Shown: positions 35,498 to 44,235 of the stretch, one piece after another
Position numbering within the stretch: position 1 is the stretch's first letter
Layout of the letters: every line of letters starts with the position of its first letter
Origin: JAVVSK01 sp036654235
Lineage (GTDB): Bacteria > Bacillota > Clostridia > Christensenellales > CAG-138
Length of the DNA stretch: 64,000 bases
Reading direction: 5' to 3'
Assembly: GCA_036654235.1 (NCBI GenBank)
Contig: JAVVSK010000003.1
Coordinates: forward strand, 62,001 to 126,000
Translations under genes and position numbers: made by a program
The notes under the pieces: generated by a model
Told to the model about the DNA's origin: nothing
Seen by the model: the letters and a program-made list of their open reading frames with translations, nothing else
The model's database searches: none

Positions 35498-36298
35498 TTA
35501 CATATTGTAGCAGTGGTATAGAGGTCCGCTTCCATGTCCAACATCGAAACCTTTATAGGAAAGCGCTCCAGCAAGATATTCCTTTGCGTTTTTAACGCTT
35601 TCTAAAATCGTAAAACCATTAGCTAAATTACAAGCTATAGCGGAAGACAGTGTACATCCCGTTCCATGAGTATTTTCTGTTTCAATGCGTTTCCCGGTAA
35701 GCCAAACCATCTCATTAGCATTGTACAGTAAATCATCCGCACAGTTTTCTAGATGACCGCCCTTTAAAAGTATAGCCGAACCCGTCAATTTCGAAATTAT
35801 CTTCACGGCACATTCCATATCAGCCTTGGTTTTTATTTCGATACCGGCAATAACGCCTGCTTCTGCCATATTGGGAGTTATAATAGAAGAAACGGGAAAC
35901 ATCAGTTTTATCAACGCATCTGCCGCGCCGTTTTTCATAAGTTTTCCCCCGCTCGTTGCAACCATAACCGGATCTAAAACAATATTTTGCATCTCGTAAT
36001 GCGCAAGCCTTTCGGCAATGACCGCTATAATCTCAGCGCTTGAAACCATGCCGATTTTCACAGCATCCGGATAAATATCATTAAAAACACAATCAATCTG
36101 ACGCGATACAAAATCGGGATCAACATCTATAACGCCAAATACCCCCGTCGTATTTTGAGCGGTGAGGGCGGTTATAACGCTCATAGCATACATTTTATGC
36201 GTGGTTATGGTCTTTATGTCCGCTTGAATGCCCGCTCCACCGCTACAATCCGAGCCGGCTATTGTCAATACTTTTTTTATAGATTTTATCTCTTTCAA
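35498..36298 (-). CDS. thiD: Hydroxymethylpyrimidine/phosphomethylpyrimidine kinase
   Basis: 266 residues of the ribokinase fold: TIAGSDCSGGAGIQADIKT (about 13-31), DPVMVATSGGKL, and the anion-hole motif NTHGTGCTLSSAIA. It phosphorylates HMP to HMP-PP for thiamine synthesis. The start codon is TTG, overlapping the HAD gene stop (TTGA) with GGAG 8 bases before; no ATG fits the family's beginning. It is the last gene of the thiamine operon. Confidence 0.94.
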   Translation of the reverse strand: MKEIKSIKKVLTIAGSDCSGGAGIQADIKTITTHKMYAMSVITALTAQNTTGVFGVIDVDPDFVSRQIDCVFNDIYPDAVKIGMVSSAEIIAVIAERLAHYEMQNIVLDPVMVATSGGKLMKNGAADALIKLMFPVSSIITPNMAEAGVIAGIEIKTKADMECAVKIISKLTGSAILLKGGHLENCADDLLYNANEMVWLTGKRIETENTHGTGCTLSSAIACNLANGFTILESVKNAKEYLAGALSYKGFDVGHGSGPLYHCYNM

Positions 36299-36933
36299 GG
36301 TCTTATCTCCAATTCTTTAAATGATTTTACGTTAATATTGGAAATATCAACGAGTTTTCTCCATTGTTCCTTTGCCGAATCGTCGTATACGGAAACAAGG
36401 GTAAATCCCGCCCTAACGGCAGTTTCGGCCGCATATAAAGCGTCTTCAAAAATAAAAGAAGTCTTAGGCTCGCTACTCATAAATTCCGCAGCGCGATAAA
36501 AAATATCCGGGGTATCCTTCCCCGCCACCTCACTGCATGTAAATATAGCTCCGAAAAAATCAAATATCCGATTCCGCTTTAAAACCGCTTCAATTAAATA
36601 TCTGTCTGTTGCTGTTGCTATGCACATAGGAATGCCTTTTTCTGCAAGTTTACTCAAAAAATCATATACACCCGGCTTTAGCTCTGCCCTTTCAAAATAA
36701 AAGTTTTCCAATAGCAAGTCTATAGAACGCATAATATCCTCTACGGACTGCTTTATTCCATAGCTTTCTTTGAAAAAATAAGCCGACTGAAGAAGGCTAA
36801 GCTCGCGTACCTCGTTGCGAACGCCAGGTTTCGGCTCAATACCTGCATTTCGCAAAAAAGTCTCGGCGATTGTATCCCAAAACCACATTGAATCTAAAAG
36901 CGTTCCATCTACATCGAAAATAGCCGCCCTCAT
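36295..36933 (-). CDS. HAD-superfamily phosphatase in the thiamine operon
   Basis: 212 residues from MRAAIFDVDGTLLDSM. HAD motif I is DVDGT, motif II is ATATD (about 97), the motif III Lys is in the following region, and motif IV is FIFEDALYA; the cap is of type C1 (helical). The start at 36933 overlaps the thiE stop (ATGA). Its place between thiE and thiD suggests a phosphatase of this pathway, such as removal of phosphate from a pyrimidine, thiazole or thiamine monophosphate (inference). Substrate is not readable from sequence. Confidence 0.85.
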   Translation of the reverse strand: MRAAIFDVDGTLLDSMWFWDTIAETFLRNAGIEPKPGVRNEVRELSLLQSAYFFKESYGIKQSVEDIMRSIDLLLENFYFERAELKPGVYDFLSKLAEKGIPMCIATATDRYLIEAVLKRNRIFDFFGAIFTCSEVAGKDTPDIFYRAAEFMSSEPKTSFIFEDALYAAETAVRAGFTLVSVYDDSAKEQWRKLVDISNINVKSFKELEIRP

Positions 36934-37574
36934 TTTTGACAGATCAATAATTTGCACCTTCTTTTTAATTCCTCCGTAGCGTTTTTAATATCGTCATGAG
37001 CAAATATGGCCGAAATAACAGCAACACCAACTATGCCAGTGCCTGAAAGTTCGACTATATTATCCGCGTTTATGCCTCCTATTGCAACCGTAGGGATTTT
37101 AACCGCCCCTGCTATAGATGTAAGAGTATCGAACGAAACCGCATCTGCATCATCTTTGGAGGATGTAGGGAAAACTGCTCCAACCCCTAAGTAATCGGCC
37201 CCCAAATACTCCGCCGATTTTCCCTGTTTAAGCGTTTGTGCGGATACGCCGAGAATTTTATTTTCACCTATCCTTTTTCGTGTTTCGAAAACGTCAGAGT
37301 CATGCTGTCCTATATGAACGCCATCCGCCCCGCTCCTCAACATGATCGATATGTTGTCGTTTATTATCAGCTTTACACCCTTCTTTTTGCAAAGCGAATT
37401 TACCAAAACAGCTTCACTTAAAAAGTCTTCGTCGCTCATGTTTTTTTCGCGAAGCTGAATTATTGTTGCGCCACCGTCTATCGCTTTTTCAATATCGCCT
37501 AAAAGTGTACGTCCATTTAACCAAGTCCTATCGGTAATTGCATACAATAGAAGCTCTTTTTTATCTGCGCGCAT
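36930..37574 (-). CDS. thiE: Thiamine-phosphate synthase
   Basis: 214 residues: LYAITDRTWLNG, ATIIQLREKNMSDEDFL, LIINDNISIMLRSGADGVHIGQ, YLGVGAVFPTSSKDDA and VAIGGINADNI are all family motifs. It joins HMP-PP and HET-P to thiamine monophosphate. The ATG at 37574 follows AAAGG and overlaps the end of thiM by 14 bases; an upstream GTG at 37583 is less likely. Confidence 0.94.
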   Translation of the reverse strand: MRADKKELLLYAITDRTWLNGRTLLGDIEKAIDGGATIIQLREKNMSDEDFLSEAVLVNSLCKKKGVKLIINDNISIMLRSGADGVHIGQHDSDVFETRKRIGENKILGVSAQTLKQGKSAEYLGADYLGVGAVFPTSSKDDADAVSFDTLTSIAGAVKIPTVAIGGINADNIVELSGTGIVGVAVISAIFAHDDIKNATEELKRRCKLLICQK

Positions 37575-38379
37575 ACCTTGCACCTTTCTCCAGCGAATCC
37601 GGAGTCATATTATATATTTCATCTATCATGAGATTTCTGTACGTCGAATTTCCTCCTCCGATTTGTTGAAGCTTCGCGAAAGCTTTTTCACCCGCAATTC
37701 CCATCATAACAACCGCCGCTAGAGCTGCCGAACACATATTTTCTCGGTTTGCAGATATAAACGCCGTTATAAGTGCCGAAAGCATACATCCGCTCCCCGT
37801 TATGCTTGACATCATCGGAACTCCATTTGTAACAGCATAGCTAATTTTCCCGTCCGTAATTATATCCGTTGCACCAGTGACGACAATTATTGTTCCTGTG
37901 CTCTCAGCAAATGCCTTAAACGAAGAGATCCCGTCATTTAAAGCGCTTATGCCGTCATCTTCGTTCGCGTCAACTCCGCGCGTCCTGCCATTTCCATCTA
38001 TAAGAGTTTTTATCTCGGAAATATTTCCCCGAATAACGGAAAGCTTTATTTTTTTCATAATTTTAATTGCGGAGTTTGTTCTAAGGGACGATGCACCGGC
38101 GCCAACCGGATCTAAGAGTACAGGGTGATTTAAGGCGTTTGCGTGTTTCCCGGCTATTAACATTGAGGCCAGGACGCGTTCATTCAACGTCCCTATATTA
38201 AGGTTGAGCCCACTGCATATTTTGGTTATCTCCTCAACTTCCAATGCCTCGTCGGACATTATAGGCGAAGCACCGCAAGCGAGAAGTATATTGGCGCAGT
38301 CGTTTACGGTTACATAGTTTGTAATATTATGTATGAGAGGATGATTTTCATATACGTTTTTAAGCATTTCTTTAAGCAT
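37561..38379 (-). CDS. thiM: Hydroxyethylthiazole kinase
   Basis: 272 residues: HNITNYVTVNDCANILLACGASP (split here as two shorter matches around residues 17-39), LDPVGAGASSLR, VIRGNISEI and the catalytic GSGCMLSALI motif. It phosphorylates salvaged thiazole. AGGAG precedes the ATG inside the end of the transporter gene, an 8-base overlap. Confidence 0.95.
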   Translation of the reverse strand: MLKEMLKNVYENHPLIHNITNYVTVNDCANILLACGASPIMSDEALEVEEITKICSGLNLNIGTLNERVLASMLIAGKHANALNHPVLLDPVGAGASSLRTNSAIKIMKKIKLSVIRGNISEIKTLIDGNGRTRGVDANEDDGISALNDGISSFKAFAESTGTIIVVTGATDIITDGKISYAVTNGVPMMSSITGSGCMLSALITAFISANRENMCSAALAAVVMMGIAGEKAFAKLQQIGGGNSTYRNLMIDEIYNMTPDSLEKGARYARR

Positions 38380-39547
38380 TTTCTTTTCTCCTGAAAATTT
38401 TGTTTGTAATCACCGTAAGTAAAATTACGATTACCATAACCGGCAGTGTATTTCCTATTGGTGTATCTATTGAAAGGAAAAATCTATAGATCGCGAAGCC
38501 TATAACAAACAAGATTATGTTTAATATATCGAATGAAGTTTTGCTCTCGCGTTTTAAAATAAAGACGTCCGCAACTAAAATAGCTATCATAGGAGCAAAA
38601 ACCGAGCCTATGAGATATAAAAAGTCGACGAACTGTTCTATAGGTGTGAATATCGCAATAATCGTCCCAAGTATACAGACGATTACAGCCGCCCATTTTT
38701 CGTTCACACGTTTATTTAAGCTAACGGCACTGACTCCCGCTGAATATACATCAAGAAACGTCGTGGTAACCGTTGAAAAGATTATTATTACAAGACCGGC
38801 TATCCCAAGACCGGCAGTCGCCATTATTTTAGCAATATCGCTTTCTCCCGTAAATATAGCCGCACCCATGCCTATTACGAACATCCAGGAACTTGAAAAG
38901 AAATAAGTAATACTGCTAACAAGAGCTGATTTTTTCCCATTCTTCGCGTTTCTCGTATAATCAGCTATCAATGGAAGCCAAGATAACGTCATTGCAACAG
39001 AAAGCTCAACAGCTCCACCAAATGTAATTTCGCCAGCGACTTCTCCAACATTTCCGCCTTTAAATACGATAACCGAAAGCACGATAGTGAGAATAAATAG
39101 CGCTCCCATCGCTATAATATTGACCTTCTCGAGGTTTTTTAGCCCTATAAGTACCCAAGTAATTATTAAAATTCCGATAATAATTGCATATATATAGTCT
39201 CCGCCGATATTGGCAACCGAAGTTGCCGCGCGCGATGCGCTTATTATCATAACCGCCGTCCATCCGACAAGCTGCAATATATTTAGAACAGAAAATAAAA
39301 ACGAACCTTTCTCACCAAAAGAGAGTTTAACTGTTTCCATAGAACTCTTTCCGGTTTTTGCACCTAAAAGCCCCGCAAAATATAGAGGGACACAACCTAT
39401 TAAATGCCCCAGCAATATAGCTAAAAGCCCCTTCCCGAATCCGAGAGGCGCTATCAGTGTCCCCGTTAAAATTTCGGCTATTGATACTGCGGCGCCAAAC
39501 CATATAAGCGCGTTTGAAAATACCGATGTCTTTTTTTCTTCAATCAT
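38372..39547 (-). CDS. cytX: Hydroxymethylpyrimidine transporter CytX (NCS1 family)
   Basis: 391 residues, about twelve membrane helices, of the cytosine/purine permease family, beginning in the first helix with FGAAVSIAEILTGTLIAPLG. Position directly after a TPP riboswitch and before thiM identifies it as the HMP-type transporter usually called CytX. The protein brings the pyrimidine moiety for salvage. AAGGAG precedes the ATG at a long spacing. Confidence 0.88.
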   Translation of the reverse strand: MIEEKKTSVFSNALIWFGAAVSIAEILTGTLIAPLGFGKGLLAILLGHLIGCVPLYFAGLLGAKTGKSSMETVKLSFGEKGSFLFSVLNILQLVGWTAVMIISASRAATSVANIGGDYIYAIIIGILIITWVLIGLKNLEKVNIIAMGALFILTIVLSVIVFKGGNVGEVAGEITFGGAVELSVAMTLSWLPLIADYTRNAKNGKKSALVSSITYFFSSSWMFVIGMGAAIFTGESDIAKIMATAGLGIAGLVIIIFSTVTTTFLDVYSAGVSAVSLNKRVNEKWAAVIVCILGTIIAIFTPIEQFVDFLYLIGSVFAPMIAILVADVFILKRESKTSFDILNIILFVIGFAIYRFFLSIDTPIGNTLPVMVIVILLTVITNKIFRRKENA

Positions 39548-39590
39548 GATAATAAAAAACTCCTTAATTTATATTGAATAAAAGTCGAAC

Positions 39591-39722
39591 AAAAAAGGAA
39601 CCCACGTTAGAGGCTCCCTTAGTAAATACATAATGAGAAAAGACTCCCTACGTTGGCATTATCCAAATCAGGTTACGGGTCGAAATCAAAATGATTTCCT
39701 CTCAGCATAAAGCTCCCCTGCT
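39591..39722 (-). promoter_or_regulatory. TPP riboswitch with terminator
   Basis: The minus strand shows the THI-box: GGGGAGCTTTATGCTGAGA, then ACCCGTAACCTGATTTGGAT and AATGCCAACGTAGGGA (aptamer about 39645-39722). Downstream, GGGAGCC and GGGTTCC form a hairpin followed by TTTTTT (about 39591-39620), a transcription terminator expected to form when TPP is bound. It controls cytX-thiM-thiE-HAD-thiD. Confidence 0.96.
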
Positions 39723-39743
39723 CGTATATTCAATTCGTTTCTA

Positions 39744-39771
39744 AGTTTAACATTGAATTTTTATTTGTCAA
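39744..39771 (-). promoter_or_regulatory. Promoter of the thiamine operon
   Basis: TTGACA and TAAACT are separated by 16 bases on the minus strand; the -35 box overlaps the last codons of thiN. Transcription would begin just before the riboswitch. Confidence 0.75.
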
Positions 39772-40387
39772 GCGCTTTTATATGGATAACTAAAAGAGTT
39801 CCGTTTCGAACGAATATTGATGCGGGTTCACCTAAAAATTCGTTGCTGATTCCGATCGGAAAATCCCCTATCAGCGTTGCATCATTCAACGGATACTTCA
39901 GACCAACAAGATTTACGCCTACTGCGTTTTTGCCTATGCAAAATACAGATACTATGCCGTGAACAGGAAAATCAAAAGTCAAAATACCGTTTGTCACCGC
40001 GTAGCAATCCGTATCTCGACCGTGCATAACAACATTAGCTCCCATCCTAGATGCATAAGCTATGGACTGAATATTCGCCAATGTATGATCAAGACGATTT
40101 CCCATGCAGCAGAATAAAACTAAGTTTTTATACCCATGAGCAAGAGCATATTTTATCGCTATCATAGTATCCGTATCATCTTTTTCCTCGGGATATATCA
40201 AAACATTTGATCCCTCCGGCTTTTTTGATATTGAATCAAAATCTCCCAATATTATGTCTGGCTCAATGCCACAGCCTTTCGCGAAATCATAGCCTTTATC
40301 GGCGGCTATTATAAGATCACCTTCTCGCTTTTTTATCTCTATTCCTTCAAAAAGGCCTCCGCCTATTATATAGCATGAGTTTTGCAT
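39761..40387 (-). CDS. thiN: Thiamine pyrophosphokinase
   Basis: 208 residues: IAADKGYDFAKGCGIEPDIILGDFDS (given as IAADKGYDFA and PDIILGDFDS), EEKDDTDTMIAIKYAL, GNRLDHTLANIQ. It makes TPP from thiamine, completing the salvage route. It lies upstream of the TPP riboswitch and so outside its control. Confidence 0.95.
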   Translation of the reverse strand: MQNSCYIIGGGLFEGIEIKKREGDLIIAADKGYDFAKGCGIEPDIILGDFDSISKKPEGSNVLIYPEEKDDTDTMIAIKYALAHGYKNLVLFCCMGNRLDHTLANIQSIAYASRMGANVVMHGRDTDCYAVTNGILTFDFPVHGIVSVFCIGKNAVGVNLVGLKYPLNDATLIGDFPIGISNEFLGEPASIFVRNGTLLVIHIKALDK

Positions 40388-40417
40388 TTTTAAACAATTC
40401 TCCTACCCTAATTTTAT

Positions 40418-41665
40418 TCAGCTTATTTTTCTATGTGCCTTTAGCGTGAGCAGAACAATAAACTCTGTACCGTGTTTCGGATCACTCTTAACAATAATTT
40501 TCCCACCATGCGCATCCACTATGCTCCTTGCTATAGATAAGCCGAGTCCAAATCCGCCATTATGCAGGCGCGATCTATCCCCCCTATAAAACCTATCAAA
40601 TATAAAATCGATATCGCTGGGTGAAATCGGATCACCAAAATTTTTTATTGAGAGGACCGCTTTCGCCTGTTCTTTCTTCAGAGTCACATCTATAGAACCG
40701 CCATAGACTGAATATTTTAACGCATTATCCAATAAAATTCCAATAAGCTGCCTTATCTGTTTTTCGTCGCCAAGAATATTTATATTTTCAACAATATCCG
40801 AATTAACGATAAGCCCCTTTTCAAAAGAAACAGATTCGAAAGTCAAAGTCTCACTCAAAACCGTCTCAGATAAATTCATCTCTGAAAATACACTCTTTAT
40901 ACGTTTATCGTCGGATTTCGCAAGATAGAGCATGTCGGAAACTAGGGCTTTCATTCGAAGCGCTTCCGATTTTGTATTTTCAAGCCACTTTTGATTTTCA
41001 TCATGCCCACTATTTTCGATATTTTTTAACAATATTTCCGAATTTGCAAGTATAACCGTCAGTGGCGTTTTCAACTCATGAGAAGCATCCGCTATAAACC
41101 GCCTCTGCTGTCTCCATGCGTTCGTAATCGGACGAAGGGCAAGATTCGCTAAAAACATGCTTATGAAAAAAAAAGCAAAAAGTCCTAAGATGCCCAACAT
41201 GAGTGAAGTTAAAATCAGTTCTTCCATCGCCGCTATCTGGCGGCTCGTATCCATTAACGCTATTTTTACTCCATATTTCGTATCTGAATACATATATATT
41301 ATTGAATATCCGTCCAATACTCCGTAGCTTTTTTCGGGGTTATTTAAAACAGCGGCTATTGCGCCCATTTTAGTTTCGTTTGATATAGATAAAAAATCCG
41401 GTTTGGAAGTATAAAGTATATTTCCATCGTCATCTGTCATTATAATTAAAACCGGGGACATTGAGCCAGACGACGGATTTTCCTTTTCAAACGGGAGAAA
41501 CGGATCGTCCTGTGGTCTGTTCAAAGCGAGAGAAAGAGAATATCTATTGCCGTTTTCTAAGTTTTTGGACGTTGAGACGCAAATAGATACAAACACTATA
41601 ATAAGTACAAATGTAACAAGCAGCATATTTGTAAGTACAATTTTACGTCTCAGTTTGCTTATCAT
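40418..41665 (-). CDS. Sensor histidine kinase
   Basis: 415 residues: membrane helix (about 10-30), extracytoplasmic sensor part (about 31-150), second helix (about 152-175), HisKA with ADASHELKTPLTV, and HATPase with N-box DNALKYS, GFGLGLSIARSIV. It overlaps the response regulator by 4 bases. The signal is unknown; no transporter or obvious target is adjacent. Confidence 0.93.
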   Translation of the reverse strand: MISKLRRKIVLTNMLLVTFVLIIVFVSICVSTSKNLENGNRYSLSLALNRPQDDPFLPFEKENPSSGSMSPVLIIMTDDDGNILYTSKPDFLSISNETKMGAIAAVLNNPEKSYGVLDGYSIIYMYSDTKYGVKIALMDTSRQIAAMEELILTSLMLGILGLFAFFFISMFLANLALRPITNAWRQQRRFIADASHELKTPLTVILANSEILLKNIENSGHDENQKWLENTKSEALRMKALVSDMLYLAKSDDKRIKSVFSEMNLSETVLSETLTFESVSFEKGLIVNSDIVENINILGDEKQIRQLIGILLDNALKYSVYGGSIDVTLKKEQAKAVLSIKNFGDPISPSDIDFIFDRFYRGDRSRLHNGGFGLGLSIARSIVDAHGGKIIVKSDPKHGTEFIVLLTLKAHRKIS

Positions 41666-42339
41666 TTTTGGGCAACCTCAAGCCTATAACCTAGTTTTCT
41701 AAACGACCCGATATTTACCTCCGAGTCAAGAAAAAAGAATTTTTTTCTGAGAAAAGAGACATATGCCTCTACATTGTTTTCCATAGCGTTTGAATTCACT
41801 CCCCAAATTTTATCTAAAAGTTCATCCTTTGAGGTTATAATGTTCTTATTCCCTATAAGCAGCTTTAGAACCTCGTTTTCCTTTCGACCTAAATGTACAG
41901 ACTTGTTTTTGCAAGCCAAATCCGACGTACTAAGATTAAGAATTATGTCATGAAATTTTAGCTCATTGAGTATAACCGAACCCTGACGTCTCGAAAGGGC
42001 ACGGACGCGCGCCAAAAGCTCGTCCGGAGAAAAGGGTTTAGTCATATAATCGTCAGCGCCGCTATCTAATCCCTTAACCTTATCTGTAACTTCGTCTCGC
42101 GCTGTTAAAAGGAGAATCGGCGTATTTATTCCGTTCTTTCTTAGTTTTTTTGCAACTTCGAAACCATCCAGCTTAGGAAGCATTACATCCAATATGATTA
42201 TATCATATTGATCACTCTTACCGTATAAATATCCGTCCTCGCCATCAAAAACCGCATCAGCCAAATATTTCTGTTCCTTCATAATCTGCATAAGCGCATC
42301 GTTTAAAAGGCGCTCATCTTCAACTATCAAAATTTTCAT
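41662..42339 (-). CDS. OmpR-family response regulator
   Basis: 225 residues: receiver domain with acidic E7/D8, phosphoacceptor D51 (ILDVMLPKLDG), T in LLLTARD and K in TKPF; winged-helix C-terminal domain (about 130-222) ending GYRLEV. It is paired with the adjacent kinase. Regulon unknown. Confidence 0.94.
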   Translation of the reverse strand: MKILIVEDERLLNDALMQIMKEQKYLADAVFDGEDGYLYGKSDQYDIIILDVMLPKLDGFEVAKKLRKNGINTPILLLTARDEVTDKVKGLDSGADDYMTKPFSPDELLARVRALSRRQGSVILNELKFHDIILNLSTSDLACKNKSVHLGRKENEVLKLLIGNKNIITSKDELLDKIWGVNSNAMENNVEAYVSFLRKKFFFLDSEVNIGSFRKLGYRLEVAQK

Positions 42340-42458
42340 AACTTTTTCACCTTATATTCTATTTATAAATACTTCCTTTCTAAATTAGTCTAACACATTT
42401 TTCTGAAACGAAACTGAAAATTTTGATTCCCAACGCTTAGGCAAAATACTAATGTATG

Positions 42459-42518
42459 AAAAACCGCCGCTATAAATTATCTTTACAAAATAAAGATCAC
42501 TATAGCAAGCGGCTTTTA
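42459..42518 (-). terminator. Terminator of the zinc-ribbon gene
   Basis: A long imperfect stem is built from AAAAGCCGC, GCTATAG and ATCTTTA with their complements, ending in GCGGTTTTTC on the minus strand, about 20 bases after the zinc-ribbon stop codon. Confidence 0.6.
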
Positions 42519-42540
42519 TAAAAAAATATCAAATTTATAT

Positions 42541-42807
42541 TTAACTTTCAGCTTTTTTCCAGCGTTTCATATTAGGTAAAAAGCTACGCATCATAATTCG
42601 CGCCGCATCCTCCGTCATTCCGTCGTTTCCTTCAAGAACATGCGGAATGCAAAACTCAATCATCTCGTCCATAGTACAATTGTAGGTGAACTTCCCATCT
42701 TCATAGCAATATATGCAGTAGTCGACGCTTTTTGAGCCGTCTTTTTCGGTTCCATAAAGATCTTCCCCCATAGGCATCCCGCATGACTGACAATATTTTT
42801 CTTCCAT
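42541..42807 (-). CDS. Small zinc-ribbon protein
   Basis: 88 residues: CQSCGMPMGEDLYGTEKDGS then YCIYCYEDGKF form a four-Cys zinc ribbon of the type common in clostridial proteins of unknown function (putative zinc-ribbon family). The C-terminal helices contain NMKRW. Single gene; GGGGAG lies upstream. Function unknown. Confidence 0.85.
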   Translation of the reverse strand: MEEKYCQSCGMPMGEDLYGTEKDGSKSVDYCIYCYEDGKFTYNCTMDEMIEFCIPHVLEGNDGMTEDAARIMMRSFLPNMKRWKKAES

Positions 42808-43090
42808 ATTTTTCTCCCCAATGACTTATTTTGGGAATATTTTAACACCATATCAAATAAAAAACAAATCCTAATATTAAAGCCGTTTTGATCCAACTTT
42901 CCTATGACAAATTCTCTGAACATATGCAACGCGCCGATTGCATTAAGACATTTAAAAAACTTTAAAAGACTGTGGACGTAAAAAATTTGGTATGTGATCA
43001 ATAAATCTGTAAATTAAACATACGTAGAGCAATACACGTTTCCCATTTTCCGGCATTTATCAAGCTCGTTTTTTCCGGCGCTTTCAAATT

Positions 43091-44221
43091 TCACTTTATC
43101 AATTTTTCAAATGACTTATCGGATGAAAAATTAACTATATTATATAAAAACATTATTTCGTCTATATCGTTTTCCAATATATATGCATTTACATCTTGAT
43201 TAAAATAACGAAGGTCAATAACACAAATGTTTTTATAATCTCCTATTAAGAAGGGTATAAATGAATTAGCAAAAGAATCCTTAAATACTAATAGGTTTTT
43301 TCCGTCAGCATTGTCTGTTTTTATCTTAACTTCCGGAGGATTTCCACCTAAAAACAGCTGGTATTTGTCCTTCGTATTGAGCTTATTGAGGTCGTATACG
43401 CTACTCGTCACTTCTTTTCCGTAATTGTATTCCACAGAATAATTTTCCCGATGCTTTGGTTCGAATATATATATACTGTCATCGGCGGAATTAAGGTTGA
43501 GCGCCTTTGAGTAAAGCGCTCCGCGAAACGCTGTCGTCATCAATTTTACATCATAATCGTCTATATCGACGGAAGAAAGACCTTTAGCGTTTCGCAATGC
43601 CTGATATGCGTAAAAAGCTCCGAGGGTTGTCCAATGATGATCCGTCTTGTAGAATATATATTCCGATGATTTTTCGTTCAACACTTCTCGAACGTCAATA
43701 AAACCGCAGTCTATGCTCGCTTTAATATTATCTATTTCAGAAGACTGATTAAAGTATGGCGCATATGGTGGGAGCTTATCTTTCAGAACAAGAGCCGCGT
43801 TTGGCGAAAGCAAAAGCGAAACTGTTATATTAGAATGTCGCGCCATAAAAGCATTTACAGTTTCGACATTGCTCTTCGTTTGCGCATTGTCAAAATCGCC
43901 ATCCCGGATTTTCTCGAATAAATATTTTTCTTTCCCAAGGTAAACCCCGCCGATATCCTTATTCAGCATCATCTGCTGCGTTAGCGTTTTAAAGGATATC
44001 AGCTCATTCCTTAGAAAAAATTGATCATCAATATATTTTTCGGCAGTAGATGTAAACTTTCCGGAAACTATGCTTTCAAAAGACATCTCAACCTCAGTGG
44101 TCAAAAAACGGTTTTCATTTTCTGAAAAATCGCTATCGGGAATTATAATTCCCGATACAACAAAAAACACTATTATAGCGCAAAAAAGCGCAGTGGTAAT
44201 GGCAGCGGTAGCTTTTTTCAA
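43091..44221 (-). CDS. DHHW-motif (AlgJ/AlgX-like) extracytoplasmic protein
   Basis: 376 residues: an N-terminal membrane helix, FSENENRFL typical of DHHW proteins, the motif KTDHHWTTLGAFYAYQ (about 196-211), and an SGNH-like end with LLVFKDSFANSF. The start is TTG at 44221 with GGAGG 9 bases before. Such proteins act with MBOAT acyltransferases to acetylate surface polysaccharide or wall polymers; the MBOAT gene is 14 bases upstream. The role is by association. Confidence 0.87.
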   Translation of the reverse strand: MKKATAAITTALFCAIIVFFVVSGIIIPDSDFSENENRFLTTEVEMSFESIVSGKFTSTAEKYIDDQFFLRNELISFKTLTQQMMLNKDIGGVYLGKEKYLFEKIRDGDFDNAQTKSNVETVNAFMARHSNITVSLLLSPNAALVLKDKLPPYAPYFNQSSEIDNIKASIDCGFIDVREVLNEKSSEYIFYKTDHHWTTLGAFYAYQALRNAKGLSSVDIDDYDVKLMTTAFRGALYSKALNLNSADDSIYIFEPKHRENYSVEYNYGKEVTSSVYDLNKLNTKDKYQLFLGGNPPEVKIKTDNADGKNLLVFKDSFANSFIPFLIGDYKNICVIDLRYFNQDVNAYILENDIDEIMFLYNIVNFSSDKSFEKLIK

Positions 44222-44235
44222 GAAAATTCACCTCC

